Of a stretch of DNA of 64,000 nucleotides, positions 41,470-50,030 are shown one piece after another; position 1 is the first letter of the stretch, and every line of letters begins with the position of its first letter. Made by a program: the position numbers and the translations under genes. Source of the stretch: Saccharomyces uvarum (taxonomy: Eukaryota; Ascomycota; Saccharomycetes; Saccharomycetales; Saccharomycetaceae); assembly GCA_947243795.1 (NCBI GenBank), contig OX365940.1, positions 310,001 through 374,000 on the forward strand, in the 5' to 3' direction. The notes under the pieces are model-generated. The model saw only the letters and a list, made by a program, of their open reading frames with translations. It did not search any database and had not been told where the DNA came from.

Positions 41470-42420
41470 TTATTCTTCTTCACTAATGTCATCGTCGGCC
41501 TTGTTCATTTCAGCCTCCAAGCTTTGGGCAAATTCTTCATCACTGGAATTTGCATCTTTCGCCTCGTCTATATTGGAGGCAGCGTCTTCCTTCTTGCGCT
41601 CAAGTATAGGTACAGGTTCAGGCTTAGGCACACTCTCGTTTGCCTTGGCCTTTGCTTCTGCTTCTGCTTCTGCTTCTGCTTTTGCTTTTGCTTTTGCTAC
41701 TGCCTCTGCCTCTGCCTCTGCTTCCGTCTTTGCCTTTGCTACGGCTGCTGCCTTTGCATTTGCGTCCTCCTCTTCCCTCTCCTTCTGCTTCCGTTCTTCT
41801 TGCTGTTTTCTGCTGGCTGCCCCTGGAATAACCAAAGTAGCATTGGCTTCTCTTGCGGCGTTTTGCATATTTTCCTCATGTGGCAACAAAGTGGGTGGAG
41901 CAGGCTTCTTTTTCTTAGAACGTGGTTCTGAATCGTGAATCTCGTTCGATGATTTGGATTTATCGTCCCTCCTCCTTCTGGAACTGTTCTTATCGTTTCC
42001 GTTTTTGTCCTTGTCGTTATTGTCATTATTGTTATCATCTTCGTACTCGTCATCGGATAATAGTCTAACCATTTTTGTTTTTGGCCTCTTGGACCCTAGC
42101 CTTCTCAAGGCTTCGTCGATATTTAATCTGTGCTTGAGCAGTTCGTCGTAAAGGTCTTCCGTCAAAGAAATACCTTTCTTCCCAGGCTTCATTTCACCTG
42201 TGGAAGAATCCAGATAATACTCACGGATATCAATTAAGTTTATATTTCTGAATTGTCTCACTGTAACTCTTTTGTTTTTACCCAAATCAAAAATTGCATC
42301 TGAAGCAGAAAGGCCAGATGGCATTCCGCCATTGCTGTTATTGTTATTATTATTATTATTCTGATTTCCGCCACCATTATCGCCTCTTCTCTTGTTCCTA
42401 TACCTGTTATAATATGACAT
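41470..42420 (-). CDS. SUB1: Sub1, PC4-family transcriptional coactivator
   Basis: The 316-residue protein (about 292 in S. cerevisiae) is the yeast PC4. It binds single-stranded DNA, TFIIB and Pol II and acts in initiation, elongation and mRNA 3'-end formation. The PC4 domain lies at about 40-105 (AIFDLGKNKRVTVRQFRNIN, then EMKPGKKGISLTEDLYDELL). The long C-terminal tail is charged, with Asn/Asp-rich, basic (SRRRRDDKSKS) and then acidic parts. An Ala-Glu/Ala-Lys repeat at about 228-276 is an expanded simple repeat and probably explains most of the extra length. The ATG at 42420 (MSYYNRYRNKRR) is the family start. Confidence 0.95.
   Translation of the reverse strand: MSYYNRYRNKRRGDNGGGNQNNNNNNNNSNGGMPSGLSASDAIFDLGKNKRVTVRQFRNINLIDIREYYLDSSTGEMKPGKKGISLTEDLYDELLKHRLNIDEALRRLGSKRPKTKMVRLLSDDEYEDDNNNDNNDKDKNGNDKNSSRRRRDDKSKSSNEIHDSEPRSKKKKPAPPTLLPHEENMQNAAREANATLVIPGAASRKQQEERKQKEREEEDANAKAAAVAKAKTEAEAEAEAVAKAKAKAEAEAEAEAKAKANESVPKPEPVPILERKKEDAASNIDEAKDANSSDEEFAQSLEAEMNKADDDISEEE
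41640..41755 (-). repeat. Hexanucleotide-like repeat encoding Ala-Glu/Ala-Lys in SUB1
   Basis: Units of the form GCTTCT, GCTTTT and GCCTCT on the plus strand repeat almost without break and encode alternating Ala with Glu or Lys. The array is imperfect, suggesting repeated slippage followed by point change. It also creates a misleading long Leu/Cys-rich frame on the plus strand. Confidence 0.85.
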
Positions 42421-43230
42421 TGTCTTTGTATGTATCTCTAAAGTCAAAAATTGTTTGTGAAAGCACAGTATCAAACAACTTGCTAGAGCGTGGTACGAAT
42501 ATGTGTCTTGGATGGAAGGACTGTATGCGTTCCAGCGTTGCAATCTCTTCTTTTCCTCTTATTTCTTTCCTTTCTTAGATCAAATCAAGAATTTTCATCA
42601 AGAATAGAGTAGAAGAGGCAAGCCAAGAGAGAAAAAGAAAGAAAGAAAGGAGAGGAAGGTACTGAAAGAGAAGAAAAGCAAGCTCTGATAAAGAAACCCA
42701 AGGAAGAGCAAAATTTCCATGCAAAGAATCTATCAGTAAACTCCCAAGACGAAAAGAATAAAAAATACTCATAACCTTAACGGCAAAACGTGTGGGCGCT
42801 GCCTTATACTCATCGTTCTTGTTGGTGATGATAACCCATCCTCAGTTGAAAATTAAGGTTGGTTACCCGGTACGGGGCTGGACTGTTTAGCACGGCTGCC
42901 TCGATGGTTTGGTAATGACGGTGGCATCGAAAGGTCAGGCCAGTTTGATGCATTGCTGTCTTGTTCGTGCAACGAATACGGACCGCAAACATTCCATCGA
43001 TAACGCCGCTGTGTCTGATGATTGCATTGGGTGAGTGGGGCTTATATGGATCGGATGAGGTAGTCTCTGATGCTGAAAAAACGAAAAAAAAAAAGGGCTG
43101 ACTTAATACAGTACAGGTGGCCTTCTTTGAGAAAAGGTAACCGCTGTGTAAATGAATAAATAGCTGTTACGTAGAACACCTTGGTGATGTAAGTAGAAAG
43201 ATACTAGTTAGAGATAGCGAAAACGCAGCA
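42421..43230. other. SUB1-YET2 divergent promoter region
   Basis: The 810-bp gap has no gene. It contains an A/G-rich stretch (about 42620-42680), a Reb1-type TTACCCGG (42863-42870) and GC-rich sequence around 42880-43000. A weak TATA-like TAAATGAATAAATAG lies near 43150, upstream of YET2. Confidence 0.5.
42863..42869 (+). promoter_or_regulatory. Reb1-type site between SUB1 and YET2
   Basis: TTACCCG followed by G matches the extended Reb1 consensus. It is about 440 bp from SUB1 and 370 bp from YET2, in the middle of the divergent promoter, where it could keep the region nucleosome-free. Confidence 0.45.
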
Positions 43231-43710
43231 ATGGGTGTTTATTTAGGCGCACTCTTTTCGTTATTGGTCATTGAAATGGCCATACTGTTTATTTTGGTGC
43301 TCCCACTGCCACAGCGTATGAGGAAGTGGTTATACCTGCGTTATCATGCTGTAATTTCCAATAAGAAATCCAGGACATATATAATGGTAATCATGATATT
43401 TGTGGGACTCTTGTTCATCGATTCGTGGAAGAGATCACAAATCAAAGTTTCTACTTACCATAATCCGAGAAACCCTTACGTAAGAAATAGTGTCACCCCG
43501 GTGAATGCACTGGCTGCAAGGGCATACAACCAAAGAAATGTTTACATTTCGGGGTTCATCATTTATTTCTTTATATGTATACTCACCGTGATGAGTATTT
43601 TGCGGAGAATAGTGGAGTGGAATGACAGGGTGAAAAGTGGAGATGCCATCTTGAAGGTCCAGCTAAAGCAAAAGCAAAAATACCTGAATGATCTGAAGAA
43701 GAAAATGTAG
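43231..43710 (+). CDS. YET2: Yet2, BAP31-family ER membrane protein
   Basis: The 159-residue protein (160 in S. cerevisiae) is one of three yeast homologues of mammalian BAP31. Three hydrophobic segments are visible at about 5-22, 49-66 and 105-128. The N-terminal segment begins MGVYLGALFSLLVIEMAILF. The C-terminus ends KKKM, which has lysines at -3 and -4 and so fits a dilysine ER-retrieval signal. Its paralogues are Yet1 and Yet3. The specific role of Yet2 is not known to me. Confidence 0.93.
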   Translation: MGVYLGALFSLLVIEMAILFILVLPLPQRMRKWLYLRYHAVISNKKSRTYIMVIMIFVGLLFIDSWKRSQIKVSTYHNPRNPYVRNSVTPVNALAARAYNQRNVYISGFIIYFFICILTVMSILRRIVEWNDRVKSGDAILKVQLKQKQKYLNDLKKKM

Positions 43711-43783
43711 GGGGGAGGGGGAGAACGGAACTTGAGTGTATATACATATAAATGAATATAAATTAAGATTATTGAACAATTCG

Positions 43784-44839
43784 TTAAGAGGCATCCTTCA
43801 TTTCTGGATGAGGAATGCCCGACGGCCAGACTTCATTAAAGTGTTCTTTGAAAATATTCTTTTGAATAAAACTTACTAGCCTTTGGTCTTTGTGAGACAA
43901 TTTGTTGCCATTGGATTTGACGTTTTCGTAGTTGTCCAGGGCATGCTTCAGTTCGCTCATGCTGCTGACTCCAAGGACAACAGGTCCCTTGTCTATCCAT
44001 TCTGCAATTGCGTATCTTGTGGCCAAGTCGGCTAGGTCAGTATTTTGCTCTTGACAATATTTAGCCGCATTGGATGCGCATTCACGCAGTTCTTGGGAGC
44101 ATGGATGGAACTCCCTTGTTTCCTGCGATCTTAGCAGCGACATGCTCAGGATGGATGCGTTGCAAACCATTTTCAAGTTGGCTTCATGCAGTAGTCTTTC
44201 GCGGAAATTTAGTAATCGGTTGTTCTGCAAATTTAGGTTACAGTACGATAGTGCGGCATCCAACGAACCGATATCGTTGTCTCTCCCAGAACAATACTCA
44301 GCGATCCAAGTGACAAAGTCGATTGGGTACCCTGACAGGCCAAAATTTTTGATAATGCCCTCATTTTTCAAGATCCTTAATTCCTTGAGTGCTTCCAAGA
44401 TTTGTGGGAACGCGACAAATTCCACATCGTGCAGGTAAACCAAATCGAGATAGGTAGTGTTCAATCTCCTGCACGATCTGTGTACACTAAACTTGACGGA
44501 TTCCCTGGAATAGTCAAAATCATCCTCGGCAATGCGGCCTACTTTTGTGCATATGAAGTAAGTGTTCCGGGGAAAGTCATCCTTCAAGTTATTTAGTGCC
44601 TTGCCATAAAGGATCTCACTAGGCCCATAATAAGGGGAAGTGTCAATTGCGTTTATGCCGTGTGTTAAGGCGTGTTTGATTATGTCTTCCAAAGGGATGG
44701 ATTCTGGGTCATCGGTGTACTGTTGGTTCAACACTGCACCGCCCAAGATTAAAGGTGAAACTGATGCTAAGTCAGACGGATTCACTTTACACCTGACCAA
44801 CTTATGTTTTTCCTCACTGTCATTACTTTTGGAAAACAT
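43784..44839 (-). CDS. ARA2: Ara2, NAD-dependent D-arabinose 1-dehydrogenase
   Basis: The 351-residue aldo-keto reductase (335 in S. cerevisiae) oxidises D-arabinose to D-arabinono-1,4-lactone, a step in making D-erythroascorbic acid, an antioxidant. The AKR tetrad is complete: Asp and Tyr in IDTSPYYGPSE, Lys in FICTKVGR and His in LVYLHDVE. The N-terminus (MFSKSNDSEEKHKLVRCKVN) is about 13 residues longer than the S. cerevisiae one I recall, and there is no later in-frame ATG before the conserved part, so the longer form is likely real. The C-terminus also gains about three residues. The gene converges on YET2 with 73 bp between. Confidence 0.94.
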   Translation of the reverse strand: MFSKSNDSEEKHKLVRCKVNPSDLASVSPLILGGAVLNQQYTDDPESIPLEDIIKHALTHGINAIDTSPYYGPSEILYGKALNNLKDDFPRNTYFICTKVGRIAEDDFDYSRESVKFSVHRSCRRLNTTYLDLVYLHDVEFVAFPQILEALKELRILKNEGIIKNFGLSGYPIDFVTWIAEYCSGRDNDIGSLDAALSYCNLNLQNNRLLNFRERLLHEANLKMVCNASILSMSLLRSQETREFHPCSQELRECASNAAKYCQEQNTDLADLATRYAIAEWIDKGPVVLGVSSMSELKHALDNYENVKSNGNKLSHKDQRLVSFIQKNIFKEHFNEVWPSGIPHPEMKDAS

Positions 44840-45113
44840 TATCTCCTAATTCTTCTTCGTTTCAGAGTGGATGGGCGCAGTTACTGTACGCTGCTGGATA
44901 AATTTTAACTAGCCTCCTTTCTTCACTCCTCAAAAAAAGTTTAGAAATTAGACTAGCTGCGTATACCAAGAGTTGAGATTATTGATGTTCACATTGATGT
45001 GCGTGCTTGCTTAGACTCTTCTCGCACCCCTCTCCTTTAAGGGAATGACGAAGAATATCCTTCTCGTGGGAATGGGGTCCTTCCACAAGCATTGGGAAGT
45101 ATACAAAATACAA

Positions 45114-45205
45114 GCGGATTTAGCTCAGTTGGGAGAGCGCCAGACTGAAGAATAAACTTCAGTCAAGTAATCTGGAGGTCCTGTGTTCGATCCACAGAAT
45201 TCGCA
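45114..45205 (+). tRNA. tRNA-Phe (anticodon GAA) with intron
   Basis: The 92-nt gene starts GCGGATTTAGCTCAG and ends at discriminator A (45205). The anticodon GAA is at 45147-45149. A 19-nt intron (45151-45169) follows position 37, where yeast tRNA-Phe introns lie, and contains CTTCAGTC, which pairs with the anticodon arm GACTGAAG. A run of Ts at 45210-45221 is the Pol III terminator. The acceptor, D and T arms look normal. Confidence 0.97.
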
Positions 45206-45416
45206 TTCATTTTTTTTTTTTCCTTTTTGACAATGAGTATGTAGACCTGATGGAAGCGGGTTAATTAAACGACAGGCGAAAAAATTTAATGATTTAGGTG
45301 AAATAAGAGAGGGAAACCGGCGGTTCTCTTCATTCAGGGCAAGGGCTCTTTAGAATTGCTGTGACGATTTCTTTGCATTTTGTCGACACCGAAGTTTTCC
45401 AATAGCATTACCAGAC

Positions 45417-45947
45417 ATGGCGTGGAATGGCAACGGTTCCGATATCAGAGTACTGGAGGAGCCAACTGTCGGCAATATAGCGGCGATCGATTCAAACGGA
45501 TCCGTACGCCGGCTTCCATCGCAGTTGGTGCAAGACGAACAAGAGGACGACGAGGAAGGGGACGACGAGGACAAGTCCAGTGTGGAGCCCTCAACGCCCA
45601 CACCCACCACAACCAAGACTAAGGAGAATACCAGCACGAGCATAACTTCAACCTCAACCACCACCGCCAGACAGAAACAGCCGATTAAGTACATCGAAAA
45701 CAAGACCCGCAGACACGTCACCTTCTCTAAGAGGCGGCACGGGATCATGAAAAAGGCATACGAGCTCTCTGTCTTGACGGGCGCCAACATCCTCCTGCTG
45801 ATCCTCGCGAACTCCGGCCTGGTGTACACGTTCACCACCCCGAAGCTCGAGCCACTGGTGCGGGAGGACGAGGGCAAGAACCTCATCAAGGCATGCATCA
45901 ATGCTCCCGACGCTCCACCGGCACACGACCAGCCCACCACCAACTGA
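45417..45947 (+). CDS. ARG80: Arg80, MADS-box regulator of arginine metabolism
   Basis: The 176-residue protein (177 in S. cerevisiae) joins Mcm1, Arg81 and Arg82 in the ArgR/Mcm1 complex, which represses arginine synthesis genes and activates arginine breakdown genes. The MADS domain covers about 80-155 (IKYIENKTRRHVTFSKRRHG, then IMKKAYELSVLTGANILLLI). The N-terminal 75 residues are acidic and Thr-rich. It lies just before MCM1 in the same orientation with nearly the same MADS core, the result of an old tandem duplication. The DNA is strikingly GC-rich for yeast (38 of 60 bases in 45781-45840). Confidence 0.96.
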   Translation: MAWNGNGSDIRVLEEPTVGNIAAIDSNGSVRRLPSQLVQDEQEDDEEGDDEDKSSVEPSTPTPTTTKTKENTSTSITSTSTTTARQKQPIKYIENKTRRHVTFSKRRHGIMKKAYELSVLTGANILLLILANSGLVYTFTTPKLEPLVREDEGKNLIKACINAPDAPPAHDQPTTN

Positions 45948-46684
45948 TCAGACAAGAACTAGAGAAGCCTATACCATGCTATAGGCAGACCAGACCCTAC
46001 ACAGGACAGTATACCATACTTAGTGCCTGCATTTCTCACAAGTAGCGCATTATGGTCGCGAAAGGGGTTGCCCTCCTGGGGTCCGCGGCTCGGAACGCGC
46101 CAGATCGTGCCCCTTTGAGTAATTTTTCTCAGAAGAGGCACTTTTGCGCTGGACCCGCAGGGAATATTTCCCTTTCCGTTCAGCTCGTGCTGCCCTATAT
46201 TAAGCTGCGCCAAATAAGGGCATCTCCAAACTCTACCAGCGAGGCACTGCGTACAATACCGTATATCTGTGCTATTTTTCGACTCTTTCCATTCTGCCTT
46301 GTGTTTTTCACGTGTCCTTTGGTGTTTTCTGCTTTTCTTTTACTCTCAGTCATTGTAAATCCCTATCTAAGTATTTTACATACTATATTGTCACATACCG
46401 TTCGGTTTTTTCTTTCCCCCTTACTGATAGAGTCCTACATAGTCTAAAGGCCGGTTCTAGTTTACATCTGTTAGTATATCAAGTTTTTTGACCTTTTTTT
46501 TTTTTGGTCTCTCATTTTCTGATCGCTATTTTGTCTGTTTTTTTCAATTCAGTTATAGGGAAAAAACGGGAAGAGAGAGAGAAAAAAAAATAGTGTAGAG
46601 AGAGACATAAGAAGCGAAAATCGAAAAGCTTTCGATCTACAAGACTCGCTGTCACGGCAACCAATACTATACCACCCAGCAAGA
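45948..46684. other. ARG80-MCM1 intergenic region (MCM1 promoter)
   Basis: The 737-bp gap has no supported gene. It contains a perfect CArG box (46210-46219), a pyrimidine-rich stretch at about 46260-46350 and T-rich and A-rich tracts before MCM1. Confidence 0.55.
46210..46219 (+). promoter_or_regulatory. CArG-type (Mcm1/SRF) site upstream of MCM1
   Basis: CCAAATAAGG fits both CC(A/T)6GG and the Mcm1 CCNNNWWRGG consensus. It lies about 475 bp upstream of the MCM1 ATG and 263 bp past the ARG80 stop. It suggests control by Mcm1 itself or by the ArgR/Mcm1 complex. The call rests on the motif only. Confidence 0.5.
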
Positions 46685-47515
46685 ATGTCGGATATTGAAG
46701 AAGGAACCCCCACCAATAACGGCCAGCAGAAGGAGAGAAGAAAGATAGAAATCAAGTTTATTGAGAATAAAACAAGGCGCCATGTGACTTTTTCCAAGAG
46801 GAAGCACGGTATCATGAAGAAGGCTTTCGAGTTATCTGTGCTGACAGGTACGCAGGTGCTGTTGTTGGTTGTTTCAGAAACGGGCCTGGTGTACACTTTC
46901 AGTACCCCAAAGTTCGAGCCTATAGTTACCCAACAAGAAGGCAGGAATCTAATCCAGGCCTGTCTAAATGCCCCTGACGATGAAGAGGAAGACGATGAAG
47001 AAGACGGTGATGATGACGACGACGATGATGATGATGATGGTAATGATATGCAGCGCCAGCAGCAGCAGCAGCAGCAACCGCAGCAACAACAACAACAAGT
47101 ATTGAACGCTCATGCGAATAGTTTAGGCCACATGAATCAAGATCAGGTGCCACCTGGCGCACTGAAACAAGAAGTGAAATCTCAATTGTTAGGCGCAAAT
47201 GCTAACCAGACCCCGATAATCCAACAGCAACACCATGCTCAGAATCCTCAAACACAACAGCCACAACAGCAGCAGCAGCAGCAGCAGCAGCCTCAAATGC
47301 CGCAGCATCCTCAACCACAACAAGGAATACCCCACCCGCAACAATCACAGCAACAGCAGCAACAGCCACAGCAGCAACAGCCACAGCAGCCCCTCACCGG
47401 CATTCACCAGCCCCATCAACAGGCTTTTGCCAACGCTGGCTCTCCCTACCTGAATGCCGAACAAAATGCTGCTTACCAGCAGTATTTCCAGGAGCCGCAA
47501 CAAGGCCAGTACTAA
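46685..47515 (+). CDS. MCM1: Mcm1, MADS-box transcription factor
   Basis: The 276-residue protein (286 in S. cerevisiae) is the essential MADS factor that works with alpha1, alpha2, Ste12, Fkh2/Ndd1, Yox1 and Arg80. It controls mating-type, G2/M, M/G1 and arginine genes. The MADS domain is at about 18-96 (IKFIENKTRRHVTFSKRKHG, then IMKKAFELSVLTGTQVLLLV). An Asp/Glu-rich run follows (about 98-122). The remainder is Gln-rich, encoded by CAG/CAA repeats. The shorter length is likely due to differences in Gln-run length. Confidence 0.97.
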   Translation: MSDIEEGTPTNNGQQKERRKIEIKFIENKTRRHVTFSKRKHGIMKKAFELSVLTGTQVLLLVVSETGLVYTFSTPKFEPIVTQQEGRNLIQACLNAPDDEEEDDEEDGDDDDDDDDDDGNDMQRQQQQQQQPQQQQQQVLNAHANSLGHMNQDQVPPGALKQEVKSQLLGANANQTPIIQQQHHAQNPQTQQPQQQQQQQQQPQMPQHPQPQQGIPHPQQSQQQQQQPQQQQPQQPLTGIHQPHQQAFANAGSPYLNAEQNAAYQQYFQEPQQGQY

Positions 47516-47886
47516 CCGAACCATCTTCCTTGTATAATTCATAGATGAGCATTAAAAGGGAAAAATCTGTTCTCCGACAGAAAAAGAAAGATAGACAACA
47601 AGAACCAAACGTATCATTATTTTATATTGAAAAGAGGTCCGTCTCGGTAAAAGAAAAGGGAAGATCTCATTCATCGGCGCTCATCTCGATTTTACGACTG
47701 TTTTGCCTTGTTTCTTAGCCTCTTTTCATTGCCGCCACTCTATTTCATAGGCAAGATCCAAAAATCGAATCTTTCCCCCCGGATATATAAAATATAAATA
47801 TAAAACTTTAAGAATATAAAACATAAAAACCACACATAACTTGTATACACCAACATGCACACACATTTTCCAAAAAAAAAATTAAT
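47516..47886. other. MCM1 3' flank with cluster of ARS-consensus matches
   Basis: This 371-bp stretch has no gene. Its main feature is an A/T-rich tract (47780-47880) that includes three exact 11-mer matches to the ARS consensus on the minus strand, listed separately. Confidence 0.5.
47789..47828 (-). other. Cluster of three ARS consensus matches, candidate replication origin
   Basis: On the minus strand, 47789-47799, 47795-47805 and 47818-47828 each match WTTTAYRTTTW at all 11 positions. They lie in an A/T-rich intergenic tract, the usual setting of Saccharomyces origins. A/T-rich DNA gives chance matches often, so this is a candidate only. Confidence 0.35.
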
Positions 47887-48120
47887 TTAAATTATACTAC
47901 TTTCTCGCTTTTCTGCAATAGTATTTATGACTTTGGCAATTCCTTTGTCATGGCTCTTCTGGTTTTGAAGAGGTAGATCGTCTAATACGACTTTTTTGAA
48001 AATCTCACGGCCGCGCGTCAACAAAGAAACATTGTAATATGTAGCTGCCTGCTTTGCAGTATACTGCCTGCGTATTGGTATGGGGAAGGAAGAATTGACC
48101 AAGAAAAGTGACATTCCCAT
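47887..48120 (-). CDS. Candidate mitochondrial microprotein divergent from IOC4
   Basis: The 77-codon ATG-led frame encodes MGMSLFLVNSSFPIPIRRQY, then TAKQAATYYNVSLLTRGREI, then a mixed-charge helical tail. The first 20 residues lack acidic residues, and RRQY before TA fits the R-3 rule (MPP cleavage followed by Icp55 removal of one residue), giving a mature protein of about 57 residues. A second ATG two codons later is equally usable. Its ATG is only 29 bp from the IOC4 ATG, so transcripts would overlap. I recall no S. cerevisiae gene annotated here. It may be a real unannotated gene or an attractive chance frame. Confidence 0.42.
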   Translation of the reverse strand: MGMSLFLVNSSFPIPIRRQYTAKQAATYYNVSLLTRGREIFKKVVLDDLPLQNQKSHDKGIAKVINTIAEKRESSII

Positions 48121-48149
48121 CTGTAAAACGGCTTATCATTCCTGACGCA

Positions 48150-49565
48150 ATGTCTGAAGTGATATTTCAGCCAACGGATATCGTCCTCGCAAAAGTTAAG
48201 GGCTTTTCAGCATGGCCCGCTATGATCATCCCTAATGAACTCATACCCGATAACATTCTAAAGAATAAACCAGTAGGTGTACACAAGGGCAAGTCTGCCA
48301 ATGGTAAAGAAGAAGAAATTGAAGAGGAAGAACAGGCTGACGGCGAAGAGGAGCAGGAAGAGGTCTTCGATGATAGTGAGGCTAGTCCTGAAAAGTTTAT
48401 AGTATATACGCCAGTCCTGAGGTTTCGTAAAAATGATACATTAAAACCAGTGTATTGTGTCAAGTTCTTCTGCGATGATTCGTACATTTGGGTGAAGTTC
48501 ATGGATTTGAAAATTTTAACAAGTGAGGAATGTCGTCAATGGCTAAACAGTAAACAGCGAAAGAATAAGAAACTAATACCGGCCTATGAGATGGCTATGA
48601 AGGGTAAGGATGACATTGATATTTGGGAATTCGTGGAATACGGGTCTTACGGTAGGCCAGATGAAGAAGAATACGTAGAAGAAGAAGAAGAGGAAGAAGA
48701 AGAGCGCAAAAAAACTGCAAAGAAACCCACTAGGTCTTCTAGTAGGCAACGTCAAAAACGCGTTTTAGATACAAATGACGCTGAAGACGGCCAAACAACC
48801 AAAAGAAAAAGAGTCACTAGATCAACTAGACAGCAAAAGGTGGAGGATATAGAGGAAGAGGAAGAAGAAGAAGAAGAAGAAGAAGAAGAAGAAGAAGAAG
48901 AGTTTGTTAGAAAGAGGCCACAGAGAGGCAAACCCAAGAAAGCTGTAGCGGCTAAAGCTAAGCCAAAGCCAAAGCTAAAACCAAAGAAAGAGAAACCTAA
49001 ACCACCTAAGGTGATCAAGTACCATTTTGAAGATGACGAAGATTGGAGCATAGTTGGACTGGGTCCACAAGATTTATCCATTGAAAAAACAATGGATCCG
49101 ATTGCAAAAAAATTATCACAAAAGAAAAACTTAGACAAGCATACAGAGATTAGGTTGGATTTGGAAGATAAACTAGCAGGAATCAACAAACTGTTATGTG
49201 ATGTCTTATGTTCAGGTATCAATCAAGTAGTTTCCATCAAAGACGACTTTGAAATCATATTGGATGAATTGCAAATTGCCCTCAATACAAGAGGGTCCAA
49301 AAATGAATTCATAACACTCTTCCAATCAAACAATTCCCTGCTACTGAACTTCAGAATACTATTTAATCTAAAAAAAGAGGAACTGGCTAAATGGGATTTA
49401 TGGGATCGTTTCCAAGAAATTTTCGAGCATATTTATTCCTATGAATTTACGCCTGATACGACCGATTGGCGACTAGTACAAGATACAGAAATTGAAGAAG
49501 AGCAACAGGCCAACGCAAATGCAAACGAACCTGTGAAGGAAGAAGGAACTGAAGTAGGTGCATAA
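48150..49565 (+). CDS. IOC4: Ioc4, PWWP subunit of the Isw1b chromatin remodeller
   Basis: The 471-residue protein (475 in S. cerevisiae) joins Isw1 and Ioc2 in the Isw1b complex. Its PWWP domain reads H3K36 methylation and keeps nucleosomes ordered over transcribed genes. The PWWP domain covers about 1-145 and starts FQPTDIVLAKVKGFSAWPAM (the SAWP box). It is interrupted by a long acidic insertion (about 55-80), as is known in this protein. Charged low-complexity stretches follow, including a Glu run (about 235-252) and Lys/Pro-rich KAKPKPKLKPKKEKPK. A helical C-terminal region covers about 320-445. The ATG at 48150 is the first in frame. Confidence 0.95.
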   Translation: MSEVIFQPTDIVLAKVKGFSAWPAMIIPNELIPDNILKNKPVGVHKGKSANGKEEEIEEEEQADGEEEQEEVFDDSEASPEKFIVYTPVLRFRKNDTLKPVYCVKFFCDDSYIWVKFMDLKILTSEECRQWLNSKQRKNKKLIPAYEMAMKGKDDIDIWEFVEYGSYGRPDEEEYVEEEEEEEEERKKTAKKPTRSSSRQRQKRVLDTNDAEDGQTTKRKRVTRSTRQQKVEDIEEEEEEEEEEEEEEEEEFVRKRPQRGKPKKAVAAKAKPKPKLKPKKEKPKPPKVIKYHFEDDEDWSIVGLGPQDLSIEKTMDPIAKKLSQKKNLDKHTEIRLDLEDKLAGINKLLCDVLCSGINQVVSIKDDFEIILDELQIALNTRGSKNEFITLFQSNNSLLLNFRILFNLKKEELAKWDLWDRFQEIFEHIYSYEFTPDTTDWRLVQDTEIEEEQQANANANEPVKEEGTEVGA

Positions 49566-50030
49566 ATGTGGTCACGGTGGATTCGTTACATCCAGATTAA
49601 AAACAAAGGGACAGCATGTGTAAATATATGATAGACGAAGAACGAATAACTTGCATTTCCTCTTATATATGTAAAGCAATTATTTGGTTGTTCGAATCGA
49701 TCTATCCGGGACCATATTGTAATGAAGTTTCCAAACTTGTTTTTCGATTTTTTTCCTTTTTTGGAGCGAAGTCTTTAATAGTATCATTTTGGATGTTTCA
49801 TAAATTTATAGAAGTATACAGACGTTAATAGTCTATTGTAACCTTTATTCTGCCCGATATTTTATTTTCAACTTGCGTTTTGAGTTTTGTATTTGATCAA
49901 AATTCCTCATATTTTAGATGCAAAAGAGGAAACATACACAGATGGTTGGTTTTCTACTCCTCGGAAATGTATTTTGATGAGATGTAATCATGAATATGGT
50001 GGGATCAGCTTCTCTGTAAAATATAAGTTT
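49566..50030. other. IOC4 3' flank to tRNA-His
   Basis: The 465-bp gap has no supported gene. A 70-codon ATG-led frame (49616-49828) is hydrophobic and domain-free. In S. cerevisiae Ty1 insertions occur in this interval, but I see no LTR sequence here. Confidence 0.5.

Noticed and set aside
41524-41931. Leu/Cys-rich plus-strand frames opposite SUB1
   Set aside because: They are antisense readings of the Ala-Glu repeat and have no independent support.
49616-49828. 70-codon hydrophobic frame after IOC4
   Set aside because: ATG-led but without domain or targeting pattern. It overlaps the likely IOC4 3' UTR.
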